This document shows, piece after piece, positions 1 through 8,721 of a DNA stretch of 64,000 nucleotides. The notes below the pieces were generated by a model. It worked only from the letters and a program-made list of their open reading frames with translations, did no database searches and was not told where the DNA came from. Both the position numbers and the translations under genes were made by a program. Source of the DNA: Draconibacterium aestuarii (lineage in GTDB: Bacteria; Bacteroidota; Bacteroidia; Bacteroidales; Prolixibacteraceae); assembly GCA_026671195.1 (NCBI GenBank), contig JAPOHD010000031.1:166831-230830 (forward strand). The letters run 5' to 3'. Numbering within the stretch: the stretch's first letter is position 1; every line of letters begins with the position of its first letter.

Positions 1-993
1 CAGCGAATTGCTCAAGCCGAGGGCAAACGTTTAATGAATATGGGAGAAGATCTGAAAGGTAAAGTTATTGGACAGGAAGAAGCAATTGTAAAGATTGTTA
101 AAGCCATTCAACGTAACCGTGCAGGATTAAAAGATCCGAACCGTCCGATCGGTTCTTTCATTTTTCTGGGACCAACAGGTGTTGGAAAAACTCAATTGGC
201 AAAAGTTTTAACTACATATTTGTTTGATAATATTGATTCACTTATTCGAATCGATATGAGTGAATACATGGAAAAATTTGCTGTATCGCGTTTGGTTGGA
301 GCACCTCCCGGATATGTTGGTTACGAAGAAGGCGGGCAATTGACTGAAAAAGTTCGGCGCAAACCTTATTCTGTGGTTCTTTTGGATGAAATTGAAAAAG
401 CACACCCTGATGTATTCCATTTGTTGCTTCAATTGCTGGATGAAGGAAGGCTGACAGATAGTTTAGGACGACATATTGATTTCAAAAACACCATAGTTAT
501 TATGACATCGAATATTGGTTCGCGTCAGTTAAAAGACTTTGGCCGTGGTGTTGGATTTTCATCTGCTCAAACTCCGGAACAGGAAAATGAGCACGCAAAG
601 TATGTTATTCAGAAAGCCTTGAAAAAAGCGTTTGCTCCTGAATTTTTAAACAGGATTGATGATGTAGTAATGTTTAATCAATTGGAGAAAAAACATATTT
701 TTAAGATTATTGATATTGAAATTGAGGATTTATACAAACGTGTTGAGGCATTAAATTATAAATTAAAGATTTCGCCAGCTGCCAAAGACTTTATAGCAGA
801 GAAAGGTTACGACCCACAATTTGGTGCACGACCTTTAAAAAGAGCCATTCAAAAATATCTGGAAGATGAAATGGCTGAAATAATCATAAAAGCTTCAATT
901 ACAGAAGGCGATACAATTTCAGTTGGTTTTGACAAAAAGAACCAGAAGTTGCAGATGCGGATTCTTTCAAACAGAAAAGCACTAAGCAGTTAA
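1..993 (+). CDS. clpC: ClpC-type AAA+ unfoldase, C-terminal part (partial)
   Basis: This is the end of a Clp/Hsp100 ATPase, the hexameric unfoldase that feeds proteins to the ClpP protease. The reading frame is open from base 1, so the gene starts outside the window and the ATG at 34 is internal. The visible part is the second ATPase domain: Walker A GPTGVGKT (fragment residues 57-64), Walker B VVLLDE, sensor TSNIGS, FLNRID around the arginine finger, and the C-terminal small domain with GARPLKRAIQ. The stretch before Walker A (RAGLKDPNRPIGSF) fits ClpC slightly better than ClpB. The N domain and middle domain that would separate the two are missing, so ClpB remains possible. A strong terminator follows directly. 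Confidence 0.85.
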   Translation, partial: QRIAQAEGKRLMNMGEDLKGKVIGQEEAIVKIVKAIQRNRAGLKDPNRPIGSFIFLGPTGVGKTQLAKVLTTYLFDNIDSLIRIDMSEYMEKFAVSRLVGAPPGYVGYEEGGQLTEKVRRKPYSVVLLDEIEKAHPDVFHLLLQLLDEGRLTDSLGRHIDFKNTIVIMTSNIGSRQLKDFGRGVGFSSAQTPEQENEHAKYVIQKALKKAFAPEFLNRIDDVVMFNQLEKKHIFKIIDIEIEDLYKRVEALNYKLKISPAAKDFIAEKGYDPQFGARPLKRAIQKYLEDEMAEIIIKASITEGDTISVGFDKKNQKLQMRILSNRKALSS

Positions 994-1015
994 TTGACTC
1001 ATTTAGCATAATAAC

Positions 1016-1046
1016 AAAAGGAGGTTCTAAGAAAGGCCTCCTTTTT
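1016..1046. terminator. Intrinsic terminator, probably bidirectional
   Basis: AAAAGGAGG (1016-1024) pairs with CCTCCTTTT (1037-1045) around a 12-base loop, followed by a T run on the plus strand and preceded by A residues. It ends clpC and can also serve tcdA, which converges from the right. Confidence 0.8.
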
Positions 1047-1089
1047 TTATTCGGTCAAAAACTGTGTTTTATGTATTCTACTGTTGGCT

Positions 1090-1806
1090 TTAATTCTGGG
1101 ATGTAATATCACGAATAACTTCACTGGCTAAAATACATCCGAAAGTGGCTGGCATGTACGAAATAGTACCCACTGTTGATTTTTTATTCCGTCCCTCTTC
1201 CAAACGGACAGCACTTTCATCAATTAATTCAGATGAAAATACAACTTTAACTCCCTTCTTTATCCCCAGTCTCGAAAGACGTTTCCGTAACATTCGGGCT
1301 AATTTACAGTTGTACGATTTTGAGATATCCGCAACCATAATTTTTGAGGGATCCATTTTTCCGCCGGCGCCCATTGAGCTTATAATCGGAAGTTCTAAGT
1401 CCACTGCATGATGAATGAGAAAGGTTTTTGGAGACAATGTGTCGATTGCGTCAACTACATAATCAAATGGTTTGCTTTTTAAAAGTTCAACGATTTTTTC
1501 GTCGCTAATAAAGTCGTTTACAACTGTAAGCTCAATATCAGGATTGATATCTCTAAAACGATCTGCAAGAATTTCAGCTTTCCGATGGCCTGTAGTACTC
1601 ACAAGTGCAGGTAACTGGCGATTTCTGTTACTAGTTTCTACAACATCTCCGTCTACAATTGTCATTTTTCCTATACCAGCACGGCAAAGTTGCTCAGCAG
1701 CATAAGCACCAACTCCACCTAATCCAACTACCAATACATGCGCATTTTTTAATTTGTTCAGTTTATCTATACCCAAAAGCAATTCTGTTCGTTCCAACCA
1801 GTGCAT
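1090..1806 (-). CDS. tcdA: tRNA threonylcarbamoyladenosine dehydratase (TcdA/CsdL, ThiF family)
   Basis: A 238-residue E1-like enzyme. TcdA uses ATP to cyclise t6A at position 37 of ANN-decoding tRNAs into ct6A. The N-terminal Rossmann motif GLGGVGAYAAE (residues 28-38), VDGDVV (51-56) and the NRNRQ adenylation segment (60-64) are intact. The C-terminal half shows the TcdA pattern (GAGGKMDPSKI, then a long insertion with ADISK). Length is close to E. coli TcdA (268 aa). It lies 40 bases upstream of nothing on its own strand except the shared terminator, and 39 bases downstream of the TatD-family gene, so the two may be cotranscribed. Sister ThiF-family adenylyltransferases (ThiF, MoeB) are less likely because the zinc-binding CxxC pairs are not seen. 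Confidence 0.85.
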   Translation of the reverse strand: MHWLERTELLLGIDKLNKLKNAHVLVVGLGGVGAYAAEQLCRAGIGKMTIVDGDVVETSNRNRQLPALVSTTGHRKAEILADRFRDINPDIELTVVNDFISDEKIVELLKSKPFDYVVDAIDTLSPKTFLIHHAVDLELPIISSMGAGGKMDPSKIMVADISKSYNCKLARMLRKRLSRLGIKKGVKVVFSSELIDESAVRLEEGRNKKSTVGTISYMPATFGCILASEVIRDITSQN

Positions 1807-1845
1807 TTCTTTTTCTACTTTTGATAATACCAGTTCTGAAGTTGT

Positions 1846-2532
1846 TTAGAATCGGCTTAATAATGATTTTTCTATTCTGTTAAAGCTATCCCAGCATTCT
1901 TTTTTTAGTAATTCAATCGAAATTCCTTTAAGGCTTGCCCCCTGTTCATAAATTTTATCCACTTCCCCATCATATTCATCAGTTTCGAAAAAAATCTTTT
2001 CCAATGGCAAATAACGAAACGATTCTACGGATTTTGAATTTGTTTTAAAAAGGTTCATTCCAAAAGAAAACAAAAAATGATTTTTGGCAAGTTGCCTGGT
2101 CATCTCCAGACTTCCATTGTAGCCGTGCATAACCCAGGGCATTGCAGGTTGCATTTTTTTATACAGTTCCAAAACCTCATTAAACGCCTTCACACAGTGA
2201 ATAATTAACGGAAACTGATATTCCTCGGCAATGTAGGCCTGGGCTTCAAAAACCCGTTGTTGCTCTTTAAAATCGTTGTTGCAGACTTTATCTAACCCGG
2301 CTTCTCCAACAAAAATGACATGGTCAAATTCCAGTGCCTCCTCAACCATTTGGAGAGAGCTGTTGTTTTCGGCCGGTGTTGAAATATGCCAGGGATGCAG
2401 GCCCACCGAATAAAAATTACGACCCGAGAATGCAGCAAATCCTTCTCCCGGATAGATGTTCTGAACCATAATGGTATCCGTTTCCTTGTGAAACGGATGT
2501 GTGTGAATATCTATGTAGGGTATCGGATTCAT
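1846..2532 (-). CDS. TatD family metal-dependent hydrolase
   Basis: A 228-residue TIM-barrel hydrolase of the TatD/YcfH family, which act as metal-dependent DNases or esterases in the cytoplasm. The metal site motif IDIHTHPF at the N terminus, the VGLHPWH block, the VGEAGLD block, PLIIHCV, and the FFETDEYD block near residue 190 are the family's ordered active-site motifs. It is shorter than E. coli TatD (260 aa) and has divergent linkers, typical of the Bacteroidota subfamily. The start ATG at 2532 comes directly before the IPYIDIHTH strand. The gene lies 20 bases downstream of elbB on the same strand, so an elbB-tatD-tcdA transcript is plausible. The exact substrate cannot be told. Confidence 0.85.
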   Translation of the reverse strand: MNPIPYIDIHTHPFHKETDTIMVQNIYPGEGFAAFSGRNFYSVGLHPWHISTPAENNSSLQMVEEALEFDHVIFVGEAGLDKVCNNDFKEQQRVFEAQAYIAEEYQFPLIIHCVKAFNEVLELYKKMQPAMPWVMHGYNGSLEMTRQLAKNHFLFSFGMNLFKTNSKSVESFRYLPLEKIFFETDEYDGEVDKIYEQGASLKGISIELLKKECWDSFNRIEKSLLSRF

Positions 2533-2552
2533 TATTTATTGTTCTTCAACAA

Positions 2553-3200
2553 CTAGGCTAATTCGAGAATTTTGTCAATTACATTGTTCGCTCCCAAAGC
2601 AATCTGATCGATTGTGGCATCAAGCATATAACATGGCGTGGTAATCACTTTGTACTTTTCATCCACAACTATTTCGCCGTGAGTTGTTTTTACATGAGTA
2701 GCTCCCAACGTTTCAATGGCATCAGCCGTTCCCTGATCCTGCCCGATTGTAACTTCTACGTCGCCAAGTACTTTGGCAATTAATGCCGGAGAAATGCACA
2801 AGGCTCCAACAGGTTTTTCAGCTACAGCAGTACTTCTGATCGCCTTTTCAACATCTTCGTTTACAGTGCAGTCGGGGCCATCGAAGGCAAATGTACAGAG
2901 GTTTTTTGCGGCACCAAATCCACCCGGAAAAACGATGGCATCGTATTCGGCAGCGTTGTATTCTGAAAGCGCTTTAATATTTCCTCGCGCTATACGAGCT
3001 GCTTCAACCAAAACATTTCGGGTTTCGGGCATTTCTTCGCCGGTTATATGATTAACTACATGTGCCTGATTGATATCGGGAGCAAAACACTGGTAAGAGG
3101 CTCCTTTTTGTGCAATGGCCAGTAAAGTTAAAGTAGCTTCGTGAATTTCGGCTCCGTCATAAACGCCATTTCCGGCCAAAACAACTGCGATTTTTTTCAT
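2553..3200 (-). CDS. elbB: ElbB-type glyoxalase / DJ-1-PfpI superfamily protein
   Basis: A protein of about 215 residues matching ElbB (GATase1-like, DJ-1 superfamily), reported in E. coli as a glyoxalase and historically linked to isoprenoid synthesis. Diagnostic stretches are AVVLAGNGVYDGAEIHE at the N terminus, FPGGFGAAKNLC, and the nucleophile elbow GALCISPALIAK with its cysteine. I start at the ATG at 3200 (MKKIAVVLAG), because this matches the usual first strand. An upstream in-frame ATG at 3224 would add eight unlikely residues. It leads a short minus-strand series with the TatD and TcdA genes. Its start lies about 90 bases from the end of metA, so readthrough from the methionine operon is possible. 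Confidence 0.85.
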   Translation of the reverse strand: MKKIAVVLAGNGVYDGAEIHEATLTLLAIAQKGASYQCFAPDINQAHVVNHITGEEMPETRNVLVEAARIARGNIKALSEYNAAEYDAIVFPGGFGAAKNLCTFAFDGPDCTVNEDVEKAIRSTAVAEKPVGALCISPALIAKVLGDVEVTIGQDQGTADAIETLGATHVKTTHGEIVVDEKYKVITTPCYMLDATIDQIALGANNVIDKILELA

Positions 3201-3290
3201 CTGTATCGATTTTTGAATTTCCACTTCAAAATTACGGTTTAATCCTGAAAGTTGGAAATCAGGAAACGAACTACATTGATTTTATACGTT

Positions 3291-4208
3291 CTAACTTATC
3301 TTTGCCAAATCGTATGGAGTTTCCTGGTATACGTAATAATTTAACCAGTTGGAAAATAGTAGGTTTGCAGCGGATTTCCATCGCATAACCGGTTGGTTTA
3401 CAGGATTATCTCCGGGGTAATAATTAATTGGAATATCAATGGGGAGATTTTTGGCTTTGTCGCGTTTAAATTCCCCGTCAAGCGTGTGACGCGAATATTC
3501 AGAATGCCCTGTAACAAAGAGTTGTCGCCCATTTTTTGCTTTCACTATTGAAACACCGGCATTTTTTGAGGTAGCCACAATTTTAAGCTCTTTTACTTTT
3601 TTTATATCCGCTTCGCGGACTTCGGTGTGACGTGAATGAGGCACATAGAATATATCGTCGAATCCCCTGAAGATAGGAAGTTTTGGATGCGTTAATTTGT
3701 GTTCGAAAACACCGAATATTTTCTTTTCTAGCGGATATTTCGGCACACCATAATAATGAAACAAGGCGGCTTGTGCTGCCCAGCAAATAAATAAAGTTGA
3801 CGTAACGTGATGTTCTGCCCAATCGAGAATTTGTTTCATTTCGTCCCAATACGTTACTTCTTCAAATTCCAATTGTTCTACCGGCGCACCGGTAATAATC
3901 ATTCCGTCGTACTTCTTGTTGTTTAATTCCTCAAAATTCCGATAAAACGCTTCCATGTGATCCGAAGGCGTATTTTTTGGCGTGTGTCCCTTTATTTTCA
4001 GAAAATCGATTTCAATTTGAAGGGGCGAATTGGATAACAAACGTAATAAATCCGTTTCCGTAGAAATTTTTAGCGGCATCAGATTCAGGATAATAATCTT
4101 TAACGGACGAATATCCTGGTGCTGTGCATGCGACTGGTTCATTACAAAAATGTTTTCCTCTCGAAGAATTTTTATTGCCGGTAGTTTGTCCGGAATATTT
4201 AAAGGCAT
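3291..4208 (-). CDS. metA: Homoserine O-acetyltransferase of the MetA family
   Basis: A 305-residue MetA-family acyltransferase that activates the hydroxyl of homoserine for methionine synthesis. The catalytic triad is at the family positions: Cys142 (in FICWAAQAA), His235 and Glu237 (in TGHSEYSRHT). Residue 111 is Glu (GAPVEQLEF). In this family Glu111 is associated with acetyl-CoA and Gly111 (E. coli) with succinyl-CoA, so acetylation is predicted. That agrees with the neighbouring O-acetylhomoserine sulfhydrylase gene. It is third in the aspartate kinase - metY - metA unit, with a 96-base gap after metY that contains a hairpin. Annotation pipelines often call this family homoserine O-succinyltransferase by name only. 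Confidence 0.93.
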   Translation of the reverse strand: MPLNIPDKLPAIKILREENIFVMNQSHAQHQDIRPLKIIILNLMPLKISTETDLLRLLSNSPLQIEIDFLKIKGHTPKNTPSDHMEAFYRNFEELNNKKYDGMIITGAPVEQLEFEEVTYWDEMKQILDWAEHHVTSTLFICWAAQAALFHYYGVPKYPLEKKIFGVFEHKLTHPKLPIFRGFDDIFYVPHSRHTEVREADIKKVKELKIVATSKNAGVSIVKAKNGRQLFVTGHSEYSRHTLDGEFKRDKAKNLPIDIPINYYPGDNPVNQPVMRWKSAANLLFSNWLNYYVYQETPYDLAKIS

Positions 4209-4244
4209 ATGGAATAACGTATTAAATTTCTATTTTCTGAAACA

Positions 4245-4274
4245 TGTAGAGACAAGAATTCACTTGCCTCTACA
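4245..4274. repeat. REP-like hairpin between metY and metA
   Basis: TGTAGAG and CTCTACA at the ends, with CAAG/CTTG inside, make an imperfect hairpin with a six-base loop (AATTCA). There is no T run, so it is not a normal terminator. The TGTAGAGAc...TCTACA outline resembles the short palindromes scattered between genes in many bacterial genomes, and a relative is present at 62483-62510. Confidence 0.5.
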
Positions 4275-4304
4275 ATACTATTGTTACAATAATCTTTTGC
4301 AAAA

Positions 4305-5627
<1,323 letters not shown>

Positions 5628-5662
5628 TTATTAAAAACTTGTTTCGATTAGGGGTATCCGTC

Positions 5663-6979
5663 TTATTCAAAAAATGCTTTATAAATTTCCCTAACACTTT
5701 TTTCTTTGTCAGATTTATTTACAACCAGATAGCTCACCAAATCAGAAGCCCCTGAACCACTTAACACCACATTTATATTATTGTTGGCTACAGCGGTGAA
5801 AATTTTTGCTGAAACTCCAAAAGCGTGTTGCATACCGTGCCCCACAACTCCGATTAACGAAATATCGTTTACCAGTGAAATTTCAGTTACTGAGGAGAAA
5901 CCTAACTTGTTAACTAGTTTTAGCGCTTTCTCGCCGTTTTCGTTACTCAATATAAAATTGATTGAAGTTTGCGAGGTAATTACCGATTTAATGTTTATGC
6001 CCGAATCGTTGAGTTGCGACGTAACTTTTGCCAGAATACCAGGTTTTAAACCAACTCCCGGACCGTCGAGTTTTAAGAGCGAGATATCATCGGTGCATGC
6101 AACACTTTTTACAATCTGCTCTTCAATAAAAGTCTCTGTATTAATAACTGTATCAACTATTCCTTTTTGCGAATCAGAACTGATCACTTCAATTGGAATG
6201 TGTTCATGCTCCAGAGGTTCAACGGTTCGGGGATGAAACGAATAATGATCGAAATAAGCCAGTTCACTGGCCTCGGAATAGGTTAAACGTTTAATTTTTT
6301 GAGGATTATTGATTATAGCAGGATCGGCGCGCTGAAAATCTTTGTCTAAATCCCAAAGTTCAAGTTTTTCTGCGCCAAGTTCTTTCGTTAAAAATGCAGC
6401 AGTGTAATCAGCCGACGTTCTTCCGGTGCGCGCAAGTTTCCCGGTTTCGGTTATCCCAAACGATCCGGGAACCAGATATATCCCATCAGGCAAAGCCTGA
6501 AGTTTTCCATGGTTAACCGAAAGAAAAGTTGCCGTTCCAAAATCGGAAGTAGCCAACAACTCAATTTTCTGAATTTGCAGTAATGAAACTGATTTCCACT
6601 GTGCCTTTAATATTTCAACCGAAAGATTTTCTGCATAAGAAAGTACCTGATCTTTTAATGCTTTGGAATAATCACCAATTAAAGCAATTCCCTTAAGCAA
6701 GTTAATTAACTGCTGCGACAACTCTCTATAAGCTTTCGATATCTCGCCAACAACTCTTTTTGAATAAATATCCGAAAGTATTAACGCTATTTCCTGATCG
6801 TTTAAATCATCCTGAAAAACGGTTGAAATCTGCTTGTTAATTAATTCCAGGATCTCTTTAATTGCAGAAACGACCACGAATTTTCGCCCGCTTTTTTGCT
6901 TTAAATACTCTTCTAAATTAAGAATTGAATGGGCATTGCCAATATGGCTTCCGCCCAATCGAATAACTGTATTCGACAT
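5663..6979 (-). CDS. Aspartate kinase family protein with C-terminal ACT domains
   Basis: A 438-residue amino-acid kinase with two ACT-type regulatory domains (GPGVGLKPGILAKVTSQL from about residue 305, and SLIGVVGHGMQHAFGVSA from about 375). It should make aspartyl phosphate, the first step towards homoserine and methionine; no homoserine dehydrogenase domain follows. The active site is divergent. The usual KFGGTSV at the N terminus reads RLGGSHIGN, and the usual GRGGSDYTAA reads GRTSADYTAA. The rest of the fold (PGSFG, FHPRTVEPL) is present. It heads the metY-metA unit behind a Met-rich leader peptide. Whether the altered lysine position still allows normal catalysis cannot be told from sequence. 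Confidence 0.8.
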   Translation of the reverse strand: MSNTVIRLGGSHIGNAHSILNLEEYLKQKSGRKFVVVSAIKEILELINKQISTVFQDDLNDQEIALILSDIYSKRVVGEISKAYRELSQQLINLLKGIALIGDYSKALKDQVLSYAENLSVEILKAQWKSVSLLQIQKIELLATSDFGTATFLSVNHGKLQALPDGIYLVPGSFGITETGKLARTGRTSADYTAAFLTKELGAEKLELWDLDKDFQRADPAIINNPQKIKRLTYSEASELAYFDHYSFHPRTVEPLEHEHIPIEVISSDSQKGIVDTVINTETFIEEQIVKSVACTDDISLLKLDGPGVGLKPGILAKVTSQLNDSGINIKSVITSQTSINFILSNENGEKALKLVNKLGFSSVTEISLVNDISLIGVVGHGMQHAFGVSAKIFTAVANNNINVVLSGSGASDLVSYLVVNKSDKEKSVREIYKAFFE

Positions 6980-7017
6980 AAGATTTTATTCTTTTAAAAT
7001 ATTATTTTGATTGTAAA

Positions 7018-7122
7018 CGCTAGAATTGAGGATGCCTTCGAACAATGTTACACACTGCAGGAAGGCTAGCGCATAAACATGGACATAGACGACATGAACA
7101 TAGCGCTGTAGCGGGTTGCTAC
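7018..7122 (-). promoter_or_regulatory. Candidate attenuator RNA of the methionine operon
   Basis: Read on the minus strand, the leader RNA can form GTAGC-AACCC-GCTAC (7108-7122) inside the peptide coding region. Over the stop codon it can form a larger hairpin, pairing CGCTAG (7066-7071) with CTAGCG (7018-7023) and, inside that, GCCTTC with GAAGGC (7034-7066). Two copies of the self-complementary ACTGCAG (7054-7060 and 7121-7127) offer an alternative pairing. I see no strong T run after these, so it may act by some route other than simple intrinsic termination. Confidence 0.5.
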
Positions 7123-7158
7123 TGCAGAAGAAAGGATATTTCTTGTTTCTAAATTCAT
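7066..7158 (-). CDS. Met-rich leader peptide of the aspartate kinase-metY-metA operon
   Basis: A 30-codon open frame (ATG at 7158, TAG at 7066-7068) 87 bases upstream of the aspartate kinase start. It encodes five methionines within residues 20-29 (MFMSSMSMFM) directly before the last codon and stop. Met runs of this density just before a stop, in front of methionine genes, are the hallmark of ribosome-stalling leader peptides such as the classical his, thr or trp leaders. A good Bacteroidota promoter lies just upstream at 7180-7209. I infer that starved ribosomes stall on the Met codons and alter the folding of the RNA downstream. The peptide itself probably has no function after synthesis. 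Confidence 0.7.
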   Translation of the reverse strand: MNLETRNILSSAVATRYSAMFMSSMSMFMR

Positions 7159-7179
7159 TATTGTCGATTTTGTATGTCG

Positions 7180-7209
7180 CAAATATATATTGTTTTTTTT
7201 AACATACAA
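7180..7209 (-). promoter_or_regulatory. Bacteroidota-type promoter for the methionine operon leader
   Basis: On the minus strand TATATTTG (7180-7187) matches the -7 consensus TAnnTTTG exactly, with TTG (7207-7209) 19 bases upstream as the -33 element. Transcription should begin near 7173, about 15 bases ahead of the leader peptide ATG. Confidence 0.7.
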
Positions 7210-7692
7210 TACTATTTGGAATGGATTTACATAAATGTAAATTTTAAGTAAAATAATTTGTGAAAAACTGAATTTAAAACCGAAAACAGGACTTAAAATT
7301 GTCTTACAAACCTTAAATATTCAGAACAAACAACGTTTTAGAATATTCAATTTGAAACATCAACATAATACAATCCAAGTGATTTGTGTATAAAAAAGCA
7401 GTGAAAAAATTGGAATTTTAAAAGAATATTTCTGGCTTCTTTTTCTTTCTTCTATGGGGTTACCTTTCACTAAAAAATGGAATTTTATTATGAGAGTCTA
7501 AATAATTTTGAAAATGAAATTATTACCCTTAAAATTCTTACACATTCAGAAAGCGGAGATTTATTTCTCCGCTTTTTTATTGATATAATTTGGTTTTATA
7601 ACAACTCTGACGGATGTCAATTTTATTAGCTGCAGCTTGCAGAAGCCGGATTTTTATTTTCCTATAAAGATTATCAGATTCCGAACAAAAGA
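7210..7692. other. Intergenic stretch upstream of the methionine operon
   Basis: This is AT-rich DNA between the operon promoter and the lipoprotein gene. I see a plus-strand terminator-like hairpin at 7551-7579 but no convincing gene. The only open frame leading into it begins at an ATG near 7478, is short and runs through the hairpin, so I do not call it. Confidence 0.5.
7551..7579 (+). terminator. Orphan intrinsic terminator
   Basis: AAGCGGAGA (7551-7559) pairs with TCTCCGCTT (7566-7574) and a T run follows on the plus strand. No plus-strand gene precedes it, so it may end a small RNA or be left over from a lost gene. Confidence 0.6.
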
Positions 7693-7714
7693 AAACCCGA
7701 CAAAAGCCGGGTTT
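7693..7714 (-). terminator. Terminator of the 7.7-8.3 kb lipoprotein gene
   Basis: AAACCCG (7708-7714 read on the minus strand) pairs with CGGGTTT (7693-7699), and TCTTTTG follows. It lies just after the stop codon at 7730. Confidence 0.7.
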
Positions 7715-7729
7715 AAAATATTGGAGATA

Positions 7730-8305
7730 TTATCTCTTTCCTTTTTTCATTTTAATAGTTCCTTCCCAATGATGGTGCGAATAATTATCTTCAGTGCTGT
7801 TATAATCATTCGACCATCCACCGCCGGTTGCACCTTCGAATCGCCCCGTACCATCCAGTATTTTAAATGGATCTCTCCAATAATTTACAACATAATCGGG
7901 ATGATCGTCTAACGGTGGTTCTACTACAGCTCCTTCAATCGAAACAAATAAGGTGTCTCCATTGGCTGCAACAATATAGGCGTACGTATTCCCATAATAG
8001 GTAGAATCTCCATCAGCAGAATTTGAAAGGATGCAAAAATCAAAGTGAATGGTTGAATTCCCAACATGTGTTCCGGTACCTATACCGTCTACAATAACAT
8101 TGACATCACATTTGTCGCCCAGGGGTTGATAGGTACCCAGATAATCTACGTTAAAAGGTACAGTAACCATTTTAACGTCGCCATCCTTATCGGATCCTAA
8201 ATTACCACTTTTTAAATCACCGGAATAATCTTCCCCCAGTTCAGAACAAGCAAAAAACAAACAGACGCTTAACGCCCCAAAGAATAGTAGTTTAAACATT
8301 TTCAT
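7730..8305 (-). CDS. Hypothetical lipoprotein
   Basis: A 191-residue protein I do not recognise. It starts with a lipoprotein signal (MKMFKLLFFGALSVCLFFAC), so the mature N-terminal cysteine is about residue 20, and it should be anchored in the outer or inner membrane facing the periplasm. The mature part is rich in Gly, Asp and beta-strand-like alternation (DCNVIVDGIGTGTHVGNS, GTGRFEGATGGGW). This resembles the small beta-barrel or lipocalin-like secreted proteins found in Bacteroidota, where a GTGRF-A-G motif recurs, though I cannot name a family. It has its own terminator and stands alone between the methionine operon and the tRNA gene. Confidence 0.8.
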   Translation of the reverse strand: MKMFKLLFFGALSVCLFFACSELGEDYSGDLKSGNLGSDKDGDVKMVTVPFNVDYLGTYQPLGDKCDVNVIVDGIGTGTHVGNSTIHFDFCILSNSADGDSTYYGNTYAYIVAANGDTLFVSIEGAVVEPPLDDHPDYVVNYWRDPFKILDGTGRFEGATGGGWSNDYNSTEDNYSHHHWEGTIKMKKGKR

Positions 8306-8536
8306 AATTATAATTTTTAGTTAATAGATAATCTGGATCTATCAATTTAATCGGGAATAGAGTTTATTTTATGCAGAACGTTTAAGAATGTTCCTGCCAT
8401 TAATCAGGATTGGGATTTGCAACATACTATGGAAATTGTTGCTTACATCATTTAAAATAGTTTATATGCAAAGGGTAAAGCGAGTATTATAAATAAAAAA
8501 AAGAGAGTCGAAAAAATTCCAACTCTCTAATTCTAG

Positions 8537-8613
<77 letters not shown>

Positions 8614-8721
8614 ATCCTTATTGCAAAATTGCGGTGCAAAAGTATAAATCAAATCTCAAAAAACAAACTTCAGCTTAATATTTTCACAATTCAAAGTAAG
8701 CTTTCTTTCGATTTGTATGTA

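Noticed and set aside
6980-7180. SAM riboswitch before the methionine operon
   Set aside because: None of the conserved SAM-I or SAM-II core strings are visible, whereas the Met-rich open frame and promoter are clear.
7478-7620. Small plus-strand ORF beginning near 7478
   Set aside because: It runs through the terminator hairpin, has no promoter and no protein-like composition; probably chance.
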